NCBI RefSeq assembly: GCF_030817495.1
Contig: NZ_JAUSZK010000001.1
Coordinates: forward strand, 1,591,001 to 1,655,000
Direction of reading: 5' to 3'
Origin: Streptomyces sp. V3I7
Lineage (GTDB): Bacteria > Actinomycetota > Actinomycetes > Streptomycetales > Streptomycetaceae
DNA length: 64,000 nt
A program made the position numbers and the translations under genes. The notes under the pieces were generated by a model. It was not told the DNA's origin. It made no database searches and worked only from the letters and a program-made list of their open reading frames with translations. Positions 56,083 through 64,000 of the stretch are shown here, in pieces (the stretch's first letter is position 1; each line of letters opens with the position of its first letter).

Positions 56083-56119
56083 GGCGGCGCCCTGCGCGAG
56101 ACCCACCCGGGGCGCCGCC
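56083..56119 (-). terminator. Terminator after the DsbA-like gene
   Basis: GGCGGCGCCC (56083-56092) pairs perfectly with 56110-56119; 10-bp stem, 17-base loop, just beyond the stop at 56128. Confidence 0.65.
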
Positions 56120-56127
56120 CGCCGGGC

Positions 56128-56904
56128 TCAGCCCTTCGCCGCGTCCTCCACCATCTGCTTCAGCTTCGCCGGGGTCATGGTCTGGTCCTGGTAGATGTTC
56201 TTGCCGTTCAGCAGGACGGTCGGGGTGCCGCTGTAGCCGCCGGCCTGGAAGGCCTTGTCGGACTTCACGACCCAGTTGTTGTGCTTGCCGTCCTTGACGC
56301 AGGCGCGGAACGCCGGGGTGTCCAGACCCTCGACCTTGCCCGCGAGCTCGATCAGCTTGTCGTTGCCGGCGAAGGCGTCGTCCGTCTCCTTGGGCTGGTT
56401 CGCATAGAGCACGTCGTGGTAGTCGCGGAACTTCCCGGCGTCCTGGGCGCAGGCCGCCGCGTTGGCCGCGTGCAGCGAGCCGGTGCCGCCGAGGTTGCCG
56501 TCGATGAGCGTGACCACGTGGTAGTCGATCCGGAGCTTGCCGGAGTCGGTCAGCTCGTGGAGCGTCGGCCGGTAGCTCGTCTCGAAGGCCTGGCAGGCCG
56601 GGCAGCGGAAGTCCTCCCAGACGGTGAGCGTCGACTTGGCGCCGTCCTTGCCGACCGGGATCGCGAGACTGTCCTTGCCCTGCGCGCCGGAGGGCGCGAC
56701 GACCGGGCCCGCGGAGTCGCCGCTCTTGTTCTTGCCGGCGTTCGCGGCGATCACGCCGATCACGGCGGCCAGGCCGAGCACACAGACGACGCTCGCGCCC
56801 ACGATCAACGCGCGTCGTCGCTTCTCGGCGGCCTTCTGCTTCTCACGCTCGACCGCCATCCGCTCCCGGGCGGTGCGCTTTCCGTCACGGTTCTTCTCGC
56901 TCAC
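56128..56904 (-). CDS. Membrane-anchored DsbA-like thioredoxin-fold protein
   Basis: A 258-residue extracytoplasmic protein. A basic N-terminus (KNRDGKRTARERMAVEREKQ) precedes one transmembrane helix (ALIVGASVVCVLGLAAVIGV, about residues 32-51). The thioredoxin-fold domain has FRCPACQAFETSYRPTLHEL, with a C-P-A-C redox pair near residue 105, then the helical insert AACAQDAGKFRDYHDVLYAN and the cis-Pro region GGYSGTPTVLLNGKNIY. DsbA-like proteins form or isomerise disulfides in exported proteins. GTG 56904 was chosen (GGGGGT upstream). It sits between lgt and trpA on the same strand, as in related genomes from memory. Confidence 0.9.
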   Translation of the reverse strand: MSEKNRDGKRTARERMAVEREKQKAAEKRRRALIVGASVVCVLGLAAVIGVIAANAGKNKSGDSAGPVVAPSGAQGKDSLAIPVGKDGAKSTLTVWEDFRCPACQAFETSYRPTLHELTDSGKLRIDYHVVTLIDGNLGGTGSLHAANAAACAQDAGKFRDYHDVLYANQPKETDDAFAGNDKLIELAGKVEGLDTPAFRACVKDGKHNNWVVKSDKAFQAGGYSGTPTVLLNGKNIYQDQTMTPAKLKQMVEDAAKG

Positions 56905-56992
56905 ACCCCCAGAACGAACCGGGGAGGCGCAACGCGCCTCCCCGGTCCCAGGTCCACCCGTACGAGGGACCCCGGCAGAAATCACCGCTCCG

Positions 56993-57811
56993 TTACGCCT
57001 GTCCGCGCACGCCCTTGGCCAGGTCACCGGCGAGTTCGCGGACGGCTTCGAGCCCGGCGGCCTCGTCGGGCGCGTCCAGCATCAGCTTGACGAAGGCCGA
57101 GCCGACGATCACGCCGTCGGCGAAGCCGGCGACCTCGGCGGCCTGGGCGCGGTTGGAGACGCCGAGGCCGACGCAGACGGGCAGGTCGGCGCGGGCGGCC
57201 CGGGTGCGCCGCACCAGGTCCTTGGCCTGCGTGCCGACCGACTCGCGGGTACCGGTGACGCCCATCAGCGAGGCGGCGTACACGAAGCCGCTGCCTGCCG
57301 CGGTGATCTCGGCGAGCCGCTGCTCCTGGCTGCTGGGGGCGACGACGAAGACCGTGCCGAGGCCGTGCTTCTCGGCGTGCTCGCGCCACAGGGCCGACTC
57401 CTGGACCGGCAGATCGGGCAGGATGCAGCCCGCGCCGCCCGCCTCGGCCAGCTCGGCGGTGAACCGCTCGACGCCGTAGCGGTCGATGGGGTTCCAGTAC
57501 GTCATGATCAGGACCGGCTTGCCGGTGGCCTCGTAGGCCTCGCGGACCGTGCGCATGACGTCGGCGATCTTCACCCCGCCGCGCAGGGCGATGTCGTCGG
57601 CGGTCTGGATGACCGGGCCGTCGAGCACCGGGTCGCTGTGCGGCAGGCCGACCTCGACGATGTCGGCGCCGCCGTCGAAGGCGGCCTTGATCGCCTCGAT
57701 GCCGCCGTCCACGGTCGGGAAGCCGGCCGGGAGGTAGGCGACGAGGGCGGAGCGGCCCTCCGCCCTGGCACCCGCGAGGGTGTCGTTCAACAGCTGGACG
57801 TTGCCGCTCAC
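56993..57811 (-). CDS. trpA: Tryptophan synthase alpha chain
   Basis: A 272-residue alpha subunit that cleaves indole-3-glycerol phosphate to indole and glyceraldehyde 3-phosphate. [40 protein letters not shown] with the catalytic Glu, [37 protein letters not shown] and the phosphate loop [14 protein letters not shown] plus [11 protein letters not shown] are all present. GTG 57811 overlaps the trpB stop, so the two subunits are coupled. Last gene of the trp cluster in this direction. Confidence 0.97.
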   Translation of the reverse strand: MSGNVQLLNDTLAGARAEGRSALVAYLPAGFPTVDGGIEAIKAAFDGGADIVEVGLPHSDPVLDGPVIQTADDIALRGGVKIADVMRTVREAYEATGKPVLIMTYWNPIDRYGVERFTAELAEAGGAGCILPDLPVQESALWREHAEKHGLGTVFVVAPSSQEQRLAEITAAGSGFVYAASLMGVTGTRESVGTQAKDLVRRTRAARADLPVCVGLGVSNRAQAAEVAGFADGVIVGSAFVKLMLDAPDEAAGLEAVRELAGDLAKGVRGQA

Positions 57812-59095
57812 TTGGCGTCTCCCTCGATCTCGGCGGTGTCGGCCGCGTCGGCGGCCACCGTGGCGTCGGTGTCGTACAGGCCGAAGTAGCGGGCGGCGGT
57901 GTCCATGTCCTTGTCGCCGCGGCCGGAGAGGTTGACGATGATCAGGCCGTCCGGGCCCAGCTCCTTGCCGACCTCCAGGGCACCGGCGAGCGCGTGGGCG
58001 CTCTCGATGGCCGGGATGATGCCCTCGGTGCGCGACAGCAGGCGCAGTGCCTGCATGGCGGCGTCGTCGGTGACCGCGCGGTACTCGCCGCGGCCGCTGT
58101 CCTTGAGGTAGGAGTGCTCGGGGCCGATGCCCGGGTAGTCCAGACCGGCCGAGATGGAGTACGGCTCGGTGATCTGGCCCTCCTCGTCCTGCAGGACGTA
58201 GGAGCGGGAGCCGTGCAGGATGCCGGGCTCGCCGGCGGTGAGCGTGGCCGCGTGCTCGCCGGTCTCGACGCCGTGGCCCGCGGGCTCGCAGCCGATCAGG
58301 CGGACGTCCGCGTCGGGGATGAAGGCGTGGAAGAGGCCGATGGCGTTGGAGCCGCCGCCGACGCAGGCGATGGCGGCGTCGGGCAGCCGGCCCGCGCGCT
58401 CCAGGATCTGGCGGCGCGCCTCGACGCCGATCACGCGGTGGAAGTCGCGGACCATGGCCGGGAAGGGGTGGGGGCCTGCGACGGTGCCGAAGAGGTAGTG
58501 GGTGTGGTCGACGTTGGCGACCCAGTCCCGGAACGCCTCGTTGATGGCGTCCTTCAGGGTGCGGCTGCCGGACTTCACGGCGACGACCTCGGCGCCCAGC
58601 ATGCGCATGCGGGCCACGTTGAGGGCCTGGCGCTGGGTGTCGATCTCGCCCATGTAGATGGTGCAGTCGAGGCCGAACAGCGCGCAGGCGGTGGCGGTGG
58701 CGACGCCGTGCTGGCCGGCGCCGGTCTCCGCGATGACGCGGGTCTTGCCCATGCGCTTGGTGAGCAGGGCCTGGCCGAGCACGTTGTTGATCTTGTGCGA
58801 GCCGGTGTGGTTGAGGTCCTCGCGCTTGAGGAACACCCGGGCGCCGCCCGCTTCCGCGGCGAAACGGGGTACCTCGGTGAGCGCCGACGGGCGGCCCGTG
58901 TAGTTGACCAGCAGGTCGTTGAGCTCTCGGGTGAACTCGGGGTCGTGCTTGGCCTTGTCGTACTCGACGGCGACCTCGTCCACGGCGGCGACGAGGGCCT
59001 CCGGGATGAAACTTGCCGCCGTATGCGCCGAAGTAGCCTTCGGCGCTGGGGACTTGACCCTCCGGGTCGGGGAAGAAGAAGTGTTCGCTGGGCAT
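57808..59095 (-). pseudogene. trpB: Tryptophan synthase beta chain, frameshifted near codon 29
   Basis: ATG 59095 (GAGG seven bases upstream) reads [20 protein letters not shown] then YFGAYGGKF, the standard TrpB start. The rest of TrpB ([40 protein letters not shown] with the PLP lysine, [22 protein letters not shown]-type end) lies one frame away, up to the stop at 57808. The cause is one extra A in the run 59009-59011 (plus strand; AAGTTTCATC on the coding strand instead of AAGTTCATC). All catalytic residues are after the shift. Translation could only give TrpB from other upstream starts such as GTG 59130, with a foreign N-terminus. Either a sequence error or a tryptophan-auxotrophy mutation. 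Confidence 0.8.
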
Positions 59096-59269
59096 GCCGG
59101 TACCTCACGGTGAGTGCGTGGAAAAGACACTAATCGCCGTGGGGGCAGGGGTTGTCCGTTGGCCGCGGGCCGGATGTGGCTGGTCGCTCCCCCAAGCTCT
59201 CAACTTCATTCGAGCAGGGAGGGACCCCCATCGCGGCGGAGTCGCATATTCGAACAGAGTCCCGCGCCC

Positions 59270-59443
59270 CTATGGGGCGCGCTGCCATCGACGTCCGTTT
59301 ACCTGCCCAGGTTCGTCACCGATGACGTAACGCACCCGTCGCCCGTGCACGCGCCGTGCGGGCGCGCGGCAGCCCCGGGGCCGGCAGCCGCGCGCAAGGC
59401 GGGCATACGGGTCCCGGGTCGCCGGGGTGTCAGGGGTGGTCAT
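59270..59443 (-). CDS. trpM: Tryptophan biosynthesis modulator TrpM
   Basis: A 57-residue basic protein: PYARLARGCRPRGCRAPARR then VHGRRVRYVIGDEPGQVNGR. This is the TrpM pattern: Arg-rich, two cysteines in RGCRPRGC, then YVIGDEPGQVNG. In S. coelicolor TrpM sits between trpC and trpB and influences growth and antibiotic production, apparently by modulating tryptophan synthesis. Position here is the same: 22 bases after trpC, 174 bases before trpB. ATG 59443; a TTG three codons earlier is possible. High confidence from context plus motif, though sequence recall is from memory. Confidence 0.85.
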   Translation of the reverse strand: MTTPDTPATRDPYARLARGCRPRGCRAPARRVHGRRVRYVIGDEPGQVNGRRWQRAP

Positions 59444-59465
59444 CGGGGCCAAGCCTACCGGCAGG

Positions 59466-60275
59466 TCAGTCCCGGCCGTGGCGGAGTGCGGGGTGCTCGC
59501 CCGCGGCCACGAGGTCGGCTACGGCGGTCTTCGGGTCGCGGCCGGTGACGAGGGACTCGCCGACCAGGACGGCGTCGGCGCCCGCGTTGGCGTACGCGAT
59601 CAGGTCGTGTGGGCCGCGCACGCCGGACTCGGCGACCCGGACGATGCCCTCGGGGACCTCCGGCGCCACCCGCTCGAAGGTCGTACGGTCGACCTCCAGC
59701 GTCTTGAGGTTGCGCGCGTTGATGCCGATCACCTTGGCGCCGGCGGCCACGGCACGCTCGACCTCGTCCTCGTCGTGCACCTCGACGAGCGGAGTGAGGC
59801 CGATGGACTCGGCGCGCTCGATGAGGGACTCCAGGGCGGGCTGATCCAGGGCCGCGACGATCAGCAGCGCGAGGTCGGCGCCGTACGCGCGGGCCTCCCA
59901 CAGCTGGTACGACGTGACGATGAAGTCCTTGCGCAGGACCGGGATGTCGACGCGGGCGCGGACGGCCTCCAGGTCGGCGAGCGAGCCGCCGAAGCGGCGC
60001 TGCTCGGTCAGCACGGAGATGACGGCCGCGCCGCCCGCCTCGTAGTCGGCGGCGAGCCGGGCCGGGTCGGCGATGGCGGCCAGCGCGCCCTTGGACGGGC
60101 TGGAGCGCTTGACCTCGCAGATCACCTTGACGCCTTCGCCGCGCAGGGCGGCCACGCCGTCCTTGGCGGCAGGAGCCTTCGCCGCGCGCTCCTTGAGCTC
60201 GTCGAGGCTGACGCGCGCCTGCCGTTCCGCGAGGTCGGCACGGACTCCGTCGATGATCTCGTCGAGCACACTCAC
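59466..60275 (-). CDS. trpC: Indole-3-glycerol phosphate synthase
   Basis: A 269-residue IGPS, making indole-3-glycerol phosphate for Trp[21 protein letters not shown] with the catalytic Lys, [75 protein letters not shown] and [20 protein letters not shown] are complete. GTG 60275, GGAAGGGGG upstream. TrpC alone, not fused to TrpF. Followed directly by trpM. Confidence 0.97.
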   Translation of the reverse strand: MSVLDEIIDGVRADLAERQARVSLDELKERAAKAPAAKDGVAALRGEGVKVICEVKRSSPSKGALAAIADPARLAADYEAGGAAVISVLTEQRRFGGSLADLEAVRARVDIPVLRKDFIVTSYQLWEARAYGADLALLIVAALDQPALESLIERAESIGLTPLVEVHDEDEVERAVAAGAKVIGINARNLKTLEVDRTTFERVAPEVPEGIVRVAESGVRGPHDLIAYANAGADAVLVGESLVTGRDPKTAVADLVAAGEHPALRHGRD

Positions 60276-60407
60276 GCGAGGGGCCCCCTTCCGGACGGTG
60301 GTTCAAGTGGGCGGGAAGCCCGTGGTCACTGCGATGGTATCCGGAGGAAGGCGCTGGCCTCGCATCCGGTTGACGGTGGTCCCAATACCTGGACGCCCAC
60401 CTTTTGA

Positions 60408-60836
60408 TCAAGGATGCAACCAGCCACCGAAGGGCAGGTTCCGGACAACCGTGAAGATCAGCAGGAGCGCCCCCAGGCTCCACAGGCGCACGGGCCCGAG
60501 TTCGACGCGCAGGGGTCGGCCGCGGGCCGCGCGCACCGCCCAGACGGTCCACAGCACGGCGAAGGCGGCGTAGCCGGCGACGGCGAGGGCGTTGTCCTGG
60601 AGGGCCGCGGCGATGTCTCCGTGGACGAAGGCGTGCGCGCTGCGCAGGCCGCCGCAGCCGGGGCAGTACAGGCCGGTGAGGCGGAGCAGGGGGCACACCG
60701 GGTAGTGGCCGGGCTCGTTCGGGTCCACCGCGCCGACGTACGCGAAGGCGGCGGCGACGGCCGCGAGGACACCGGCCGGGGCGGCGAGCCGCTTCCAGGG
60801 GGCCGCGGTCAGGGTGTCGGCGTTCACGCCCGTCAT
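60408..60836 (-). CDS. DUF2752 family membrane protein
   Basis: A 142-residue protein with three hydrophobic segments: APAGVLAAVAAAFAYVGAVD, AVAGYAAFAVLWTVWAVRAA and LWSLGALLLIFTVVRNLPFG. The family signature HYPVCPLLRLTGLYCPGCGG, with the C-P-x-C/C-P-G-C-G-G pair, is near residue 50. DUF2752 is a common actinobacterial and Bacteroidetes family without assigned function. ATG 60836. It sits between the HGxxPAAW gene and trpC, with a hairpin upstream. Confidence 0.87.
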   Translation of the reverse strand: MTGVNADTLTAAPWKRLAAPAGVLAAVAAAFAYVGAVDPNEPGHYPVCPLLRLTGLYCPGCGGLRSAHAFVHGDIAAALQDNALAVAGYAAFAVLWTVWAVRAARGRPLRVELGPVRLWSLGALLLIFTVVRNLPFGGWLHP

Positions 60837-60884
60837 TGTGCCCGGTGCGCGTGTCGCCCGGTGCGCGTGTCGCGGGCGCACGAA

Positions 60885-60926
60885 AGGGGCGGTCCCGGCT
60901 GCTCGTCGAGCGCCGGGACCGCCCCT
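60885..60926 (-). terminator. Terminator hairpin upstream of the DUF2752 gene
   Basis: A 15-bp perfect stem (60885-60899 with 60912-60926) whose loop can itself pair (GCTCG/CGAGC). It follows the HGxxPAAW gene (stop 60947) by 21 bases. Confidence 0.85.
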
Positions 60927-60946
60927 CACCTGAGGTCCTGCGAAGC

Positions 60947-61201
60947 TCAGCCCTCGACGCCGACCGGCTCGGGCGTCACTGACGGGCGGGGCTGCGCCTG
61001 GTGGCTGTCCTTCGGCTGGCCCAGGCCCATGGAGCGCATGACGGCGCCGACGACACCGCCGAGCACCACGATCACCATTCCGGCCCAGAAGCCCAGCGGC
61101 TGGGCCATCACCATGAACGCGCCCGAGACGCAGAAACCGATGAAGGCGATGGTGACACCGGTCCAGGCGGCCGGGGTGTGTCCGTGGCTGCTGCCCGCCA
61201 T
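60947..61201 (-). CDS. HGxxPAAW family small membrane protein
   Basis: An 84-residue protein named for its start MAGSSHGHTPAAWTGVTIAF. Two transmembrane segments: GVTIAFIGFCVSGAFMVMAQ and FWAGMVIVVLGGVVGAVMRS. Tail: GLGQPKDSHQAQPRPSVTPE. This family lies beside trp genes in many actinobacteria; no function is known. ATG 61201. Between the Trp-associated membrane gene and DUF2752 gene on the same strand. Confidence 0.92.
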   Translation of the reverse strand: MAGSSHGHTPAAWTGVTIAFIGFCVSGAFMVMAQPLGFWAGMVIVVLGGVVGAVMRSMGLGQPKDSHQAQPRPSVTPEPVGVEG

Positions 61202-61331
61202 TGCTTGCTCCTCATTGCGCTGGTCATTGCTCTGTTCGTGGGGGGTGAGCCGGAAGCTCACGCTCCATTGTCCCGTACCACGCACGCGCGAGATGAGCGG
61301 GGGTCGTTCTTCGGCGGGGCCCCTGTGCCGC

Positions 61332-61970
61332 TTACGCCCCCGTCGGGTCCTCGCCCCGGTCCAGTGCCTTCCAGAGGTCCTCGGGCCGGTCCGGGTCGAC
61401 GGCCTTGGCGGGGCGGCGCGGCTCGGCCGTGCCGCGCTCGTAGCGGCCGGACATCGCGGGCCAGGTACGGCCGTGGCGCAGGGCGATCAGCCCGGCGATC
61501 AGGAGCAGCGCACCGCCGACGGCCGCGACGTAGGGCCAGCCGGTGTGGGTGAGCGCGGTCACCGTGGCGGAGGTGTCGCCGGTGGCCTCGGCGGCCTTCT
61601 CGTCGAGCGCGGCGCTGTCGGAGGCGCCGACCAGGGCGGCGGCGACCGTACCGGCGCCGGAGAGCGTGAGGAGCGCGGCGACCAGGACGCGGCCGAGCCG
61701 GCGCACGGCGAAGACGGCGACGAGCGCGGCGAGGCCCACGACGGCGAGGGCAGCGGGGACGCCGGTGACGTCGCTGCCCTTGGCGGTGAGCGGGATGGCG
61801 CCGCCGGCCACCGCCGCGGCGCCCTCGGACCAGAGCTGCCGCGAGGCCAGCAGCGTCACGGCCGCGCCGAGCGCACCGCACAGCAGCGCCAGGGCGAGGC
61901 TGCGGCGGCCGGTTCGCGCGGGTCCGGCGGTTTCGGAACGGGGGTGGGGAACGGCAGTCACGTACTCCAC
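61332..61970 (-). CDS. Trp-region conserved membrane protein (TIGR02234)
   Basis: A 212-residue membrane protein with about four hydrophobic segments: LALALLCGALGAAVTLLASR, VPAALAVVGLAALVAVFAVR, VLVAALLTLSGAGTVAAALV and PYVAAVGGALLLIAGLIALR; the WPAMSGRYER motif is the family end mark before a DxPEDLWKALDRGEDPT tail. The family is defined by its place in actinobacterial trp operons and usually directly follows trpE. Here a protease gene on the other strand comes between. GTG 61970 chosen; GTG 61961 is an alternative. Confidence 0.88.
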   Translation of the reverse strand: MEYVTAVPHPRSETAGPARTGRRSLALALLCGALGAAVTLLASRQLWSEGAAAVAGGAIPLTAKGSDVTGVPAALAVVGLAALVAVFAVRRLGRVLVAALLTLSGAGTVAAALVGASDSAALDEKAAEATGDTSATVTALTHTGWPYVAAVGGALLLIAGLIALRHGRTWPAMSGRYERGTAEPRRPAKAVDPDRPEDLWKALDRGEDPTGA

Positions 61971-62230
61971 TATCGCCTGCTCGGGGACCGGCTCTCCGCC
62001 CGGGGGCTCGTCAACCCATGGTCGGACCACTCTTCGATCATGAACATCTCATGATCGCCACATGAATCGGCCACGCACGGCAAAGGGTCGTCCCGGCTTC
62101 AAGCGTCCGTCTTGTTGACGTGTTCCCGACACTCATAGGTTCTGCGCCGGTCCTGCCGCGCTCCCTGCGTCAGGCCCGCACAACGCACCCGCATGCCCCC
62201 TGGTTCACCCCCACTTCCGGAGGAAGTACG

Positions 62231-63448
62231 TTGCGCAGAACCGCTTCGTTCAGCGTCGTGGCATCGCTCGCCACGGCAGCCCTGGCCCTGACGGCACCCG
62301 TCGGACAGGCGGCGACCACCGCTTCGCCGGCCCACGGCGTCACGACCGCCCGCTCGTGTGCGGCGCCGACGCAGAAGGACGTCATGGCCTGCAACGCGCT
62401 CAAGGTCACCGCGGGGACTCCGAAGTCCGCGCGCGCCGAGAGCGATCTCACCGCCGCCGCCGCGCCCGCCGGCTACGGCCCCACCTCGCTCCAGACGGCG
62501 TACAACCTGCCGTCCGCCACGGGCGGTTCGGGCCAGACCGTGGCCATCGTCGACGCGTACGACGACCCGAACGCGGAGGCCGACCTCGCGGTCTACCGTT
62601 CGCAGTACGGTCTGCCCGCCTGCACCACCGCCAACGGCTGCTTCCAGAAGGTCGACCAGAACGGCGGCACCAGCTACCCGCGCGGCGACTCCGGCTGGGC
62701 CGAGGAGATCTCCCTCGACCTCGACATGGTCAGCGCGGCCTGCCCCAACTGCAAGATCCTGCTGGTCGAGGCGACCACGCCGACCATGACCAACCTCGGC
62801 ACGGCCGTGAACACCGCGGTGAACAAGGGCGCCAAGTTCGTCTCCAACAGCTACGGCGGCGGCGAGTCCTCCAGCGACGCGACGTACGACTCCTCGTACT
62901 TCAACCACCCGGGCGTCGCCATCACCGTCAGCTCCGGTGACAACGGCTACGGCGTGGAGTACCCGGCCGCGTCCAAGTACGTGACGGCGGTGGGCGGTAC
63001 GTCCCTGAACACGTCGTCCACCGCGCGCGGCTGGACCGACACGGTGTGGAACGGCGCCGGCTCGGGCTGCTCCGGCTACGACGCCAAGCCGACGTGGCAG
63101 ACCGACGGCGGCTGCGCCAAGCGCACCGTCGCCGACGTCTCCGCGGTCGCCGACCCCAACACCGGCGTGGCGGTGTACGACTCCTACCGGACCGCCACCG
63201 GCTGGATGGTCTTCGGCGGCACCAGCGCCTCGGCCCCGCTGATCGCGGCCACCTACGCGCTGGCGGGCGCCCCGTCCGCGGGCTCGTACCCGGCCTCGTT
63301 CCCGTACGCGCACACCTCGGCGCTGTACGACGTGACCAGCGGCTCCAACGGCAGCTGCGGCGGCTCGTACCTGTGCACCGGCACCGCCGGGTACGACGGT
63401 CCGACCGGCCTCGGCGTGCCGAACGGCACGGCGGCCTTCACCGGCTGA
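62231..63448 (+). CDS. Secreted S53 (sedolisin-like) serine-carboxyl protease
   Basis: A 405-residue exported protease. TTG 62231 is the likely start because GGAGGAAG lies six bases before it; the frame is open for 37 codons further without support. Signal peptide: LRRTASFSVVASLATAALAL ending APVGQA. The protease core starts around residue 90 (SLQTAYNLPSATGGSGQTVA). The sedolisin Glu-Asp pair is in GWAEEISLDLDMV, the oxyanion Asp in TVSSGDNGYGVEYPA, the catalytic Ser in FGGTSASAPLIAATYA. Family proproteases have a folded N-terminal prodomain of about 170 residues; here only some 60 residues lie between signal and core. Lies between trpE and the TIGR02234 gene, on the opposite strand. Confidence 0.85.
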   Translation: MRRTASFSVVASLATAALALTAPVGQAATTASPAHGVTTARSCAAPTQKDVMACNALKVTAGTPKSARAESDLTAAAAPAGYGPTSLQTAYNLPSATGGSGQTVAIVDAYDDPNAEADLAVYRSQYGLPACTTANGCFQKVDQNGGTSYPRGDSGWAEEISLDLDMVSAACPNCKILLVEATTPTMTNLGTAVNTAVNKGAKFVSNSYGGGESSSDATYDSSYFNHPGVAITVSSGDNGYGVEYPAASKYVTAVGGTSLNTSSTARGWTDTVWNGAGSGCSGYDAKPTWQTDGGCAKRTVADVSAVADPNTGVAVYDSYRTATGWMVFGGTSASAPLIAATYALAGAPSAGSYPASFPYAHTSALYDVTSGSNGSCGGSYLCTGTAGYDGPTGLGVPNGTAAFTG

Positions 63449-63486
63449 GTCCGGCTGGGGCCGACGCACTGCCTCCGGCTGAACCC

Positions 63487-64000
63487 CTACGGGTTCAGCC
63501 GGTTGGCCGTATTCACCGCCCGCAGGACCGCGGCCGCCTTGTTGCGGCACTCGTTGTCCTCCGCGACCGGGTCGGAGTCGGCGACGATGCCCGCTCCGGC
63601 CTGCACGTACGCCGTGCCGTCGCGCAGCAGGGCGGTGCGGATGGCGATGGCGGTGTCGGAGTCGCCGGCGAAGTCCAGATAGCCGACGCAGCCGCCGTAC
63701 AACCCGCGCCGGGACGGCTCCAGTTCGTCGATGATCTGCATCGCGCGGGGCTTGGGCGCGCCCGAGAGGGTGCCGGCGGGGAAGCAGGCCGTCAGCACGT
63801 CGAAGGCCGTACGCCCGTCGGCGACCTTGCCGGTGACGGTCGAGACGATGTGCATGACGTGCGAGTAGCGCTCGACGGACATGAAGTCGACGACCTCGAC
63901 CGAGCCGGGCTCGCAGACCCGGCCCAGGTCGTTGCGGCCGAGGTCGACGAGCATGAGGTGCTCGGCGCGCTCCTTGGGGTCGGCGAGCAGCTCGTCGGCG
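63487..64000 (-). CDS. trpE: Anthranilate synthase component I, 3' part
   Basis: The C-terminal 170 residues of a chorismate-binding enzyme, running off the right edge. [60 protein letters not shown] and [20 protein letters not shown] are TrpE-type motifs with Mg- and chorismate-binding residues. Context (trp genes downstream, TIGR02234 family neighbour) supports TrpE rather than PabB or isochorismate synthase. Its start, and any trp leader peptide, lie beyond position 64000. Confidence 0.95.
   Translation of the reverse strand, partial: ADELLADPKERAEHLMLVDLGRNDLGRVCEPGSVEVVDFMSVERYSHVMHIVSTVTGKVADGRTAFDVLTACFPAGTLSGAPKPRAMQIIDELEPSRRGLYGGCVGYLDFAGDSDTAIAIRTALLRDGTAYVQAGAGIVADSDPVAEDNECRNKAAAVLRAVNTANRLNP

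Overview
The window is a 64 kb piece of a Streptomyces chromosome (Actinobacteria). The signs are very high GC with G/C in almost every third codon position, many GTG starts, ATGA/GTGA stop-start overlaps, and typical Streptomyces families (XRE/DUF5753 with DUF397 and an RsbW-like ATPase, DUF6343, HGxxPAAW, trpM, an ANTAR regulator next to pyk). As far as I recall, the gene order follows the core region of Streptomyces coelicolor around SCO1995-SCO2043 (coaE, rpsA, polA, liv operon, ANTAR regulator, tRNA-Leu, pyk, gltBD, lgt, trpCMBA, trpE).

Layout. 1-9.6 kb is an accessory patch: a methyltransferase fossil, an XRE/DUF397 pair divergent from an ATPase gene with a 21-bp inverted repeat between them, a DUF899 gene, three adjacent gene fossils (cytochrome P450, amidohydrolase, nucleotidyltransferase), RidA-GNAT, a family 5 uracil-DNA glycosylase, an S4 protein, a frameshifted methyltransferase and an acyltransferase. 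9.6-23.4 kb is core: a TPR protein, coaE, a PAC2 protein, rpsA with a recognisable promoter and terminator, a methyltransferase, hrpB, a secreted lytic transglycosylase, polA and a thioesterase. 24.0-29.9 kb is a complete five-gene branched-chain amino acid ABC transporter operon. 29.9-33.9 kb holds an ANTAR response regulator, tRNA-Leu(CAA), an HTH/LAGLIDADG-like gene directly behind the tRNA, pyk and a SIMPL gene. 33.9-43.5 kb holds an orphan lysine/ornithine N-hydroxylase with an apparent deletion scar in front of it, pepN, chorismate mutase, a metallopeptidase-like gene, a stand-alone cytochrome b (qcrB paralogue), a zinc-finger rhomboid protease and a GH46 chitosanase. 43.6-50.9 kb holds gltD/gltB and a VIT-family metal transporter under a probable iron box. 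50.9-54.9 kb is an ADP-ribosylglycohydrolase / ribokinase / CoA-ester lyase operon whose two upstream genes have decayed; one carries a 133-bp hexanucleotide array. 55-64 kb holds lgt, a DsbA-like protein and the tryptophan region (trpA, trpB, trpM, trpC, the Trp-associated membrane gene and the 3' end of trpE), with a secreted S53 protease on the opposite strand between trpE and the rest.

Themes. Nitrogen and amino-acid metabolism dominate: branched-chain amino acid uptake, GOGAT, chorismate mutase and tryptophan synthesis. A second theme is decay. At least seven genes are fossils or carry single-base frameshifts, including the methyltransferase at 8.0 kb and trpB near 59.0 kb. Some of these may be assembly errors and should be checked on reads before biological meaning is drawn. 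I found no CRISPR array, rRNA, prophage or insertion sequence. Start sites were chosen by ribosome-binding sites, overlaps and family length where I could judge them. Protein families were assigned from motifs and memory only, without searches.
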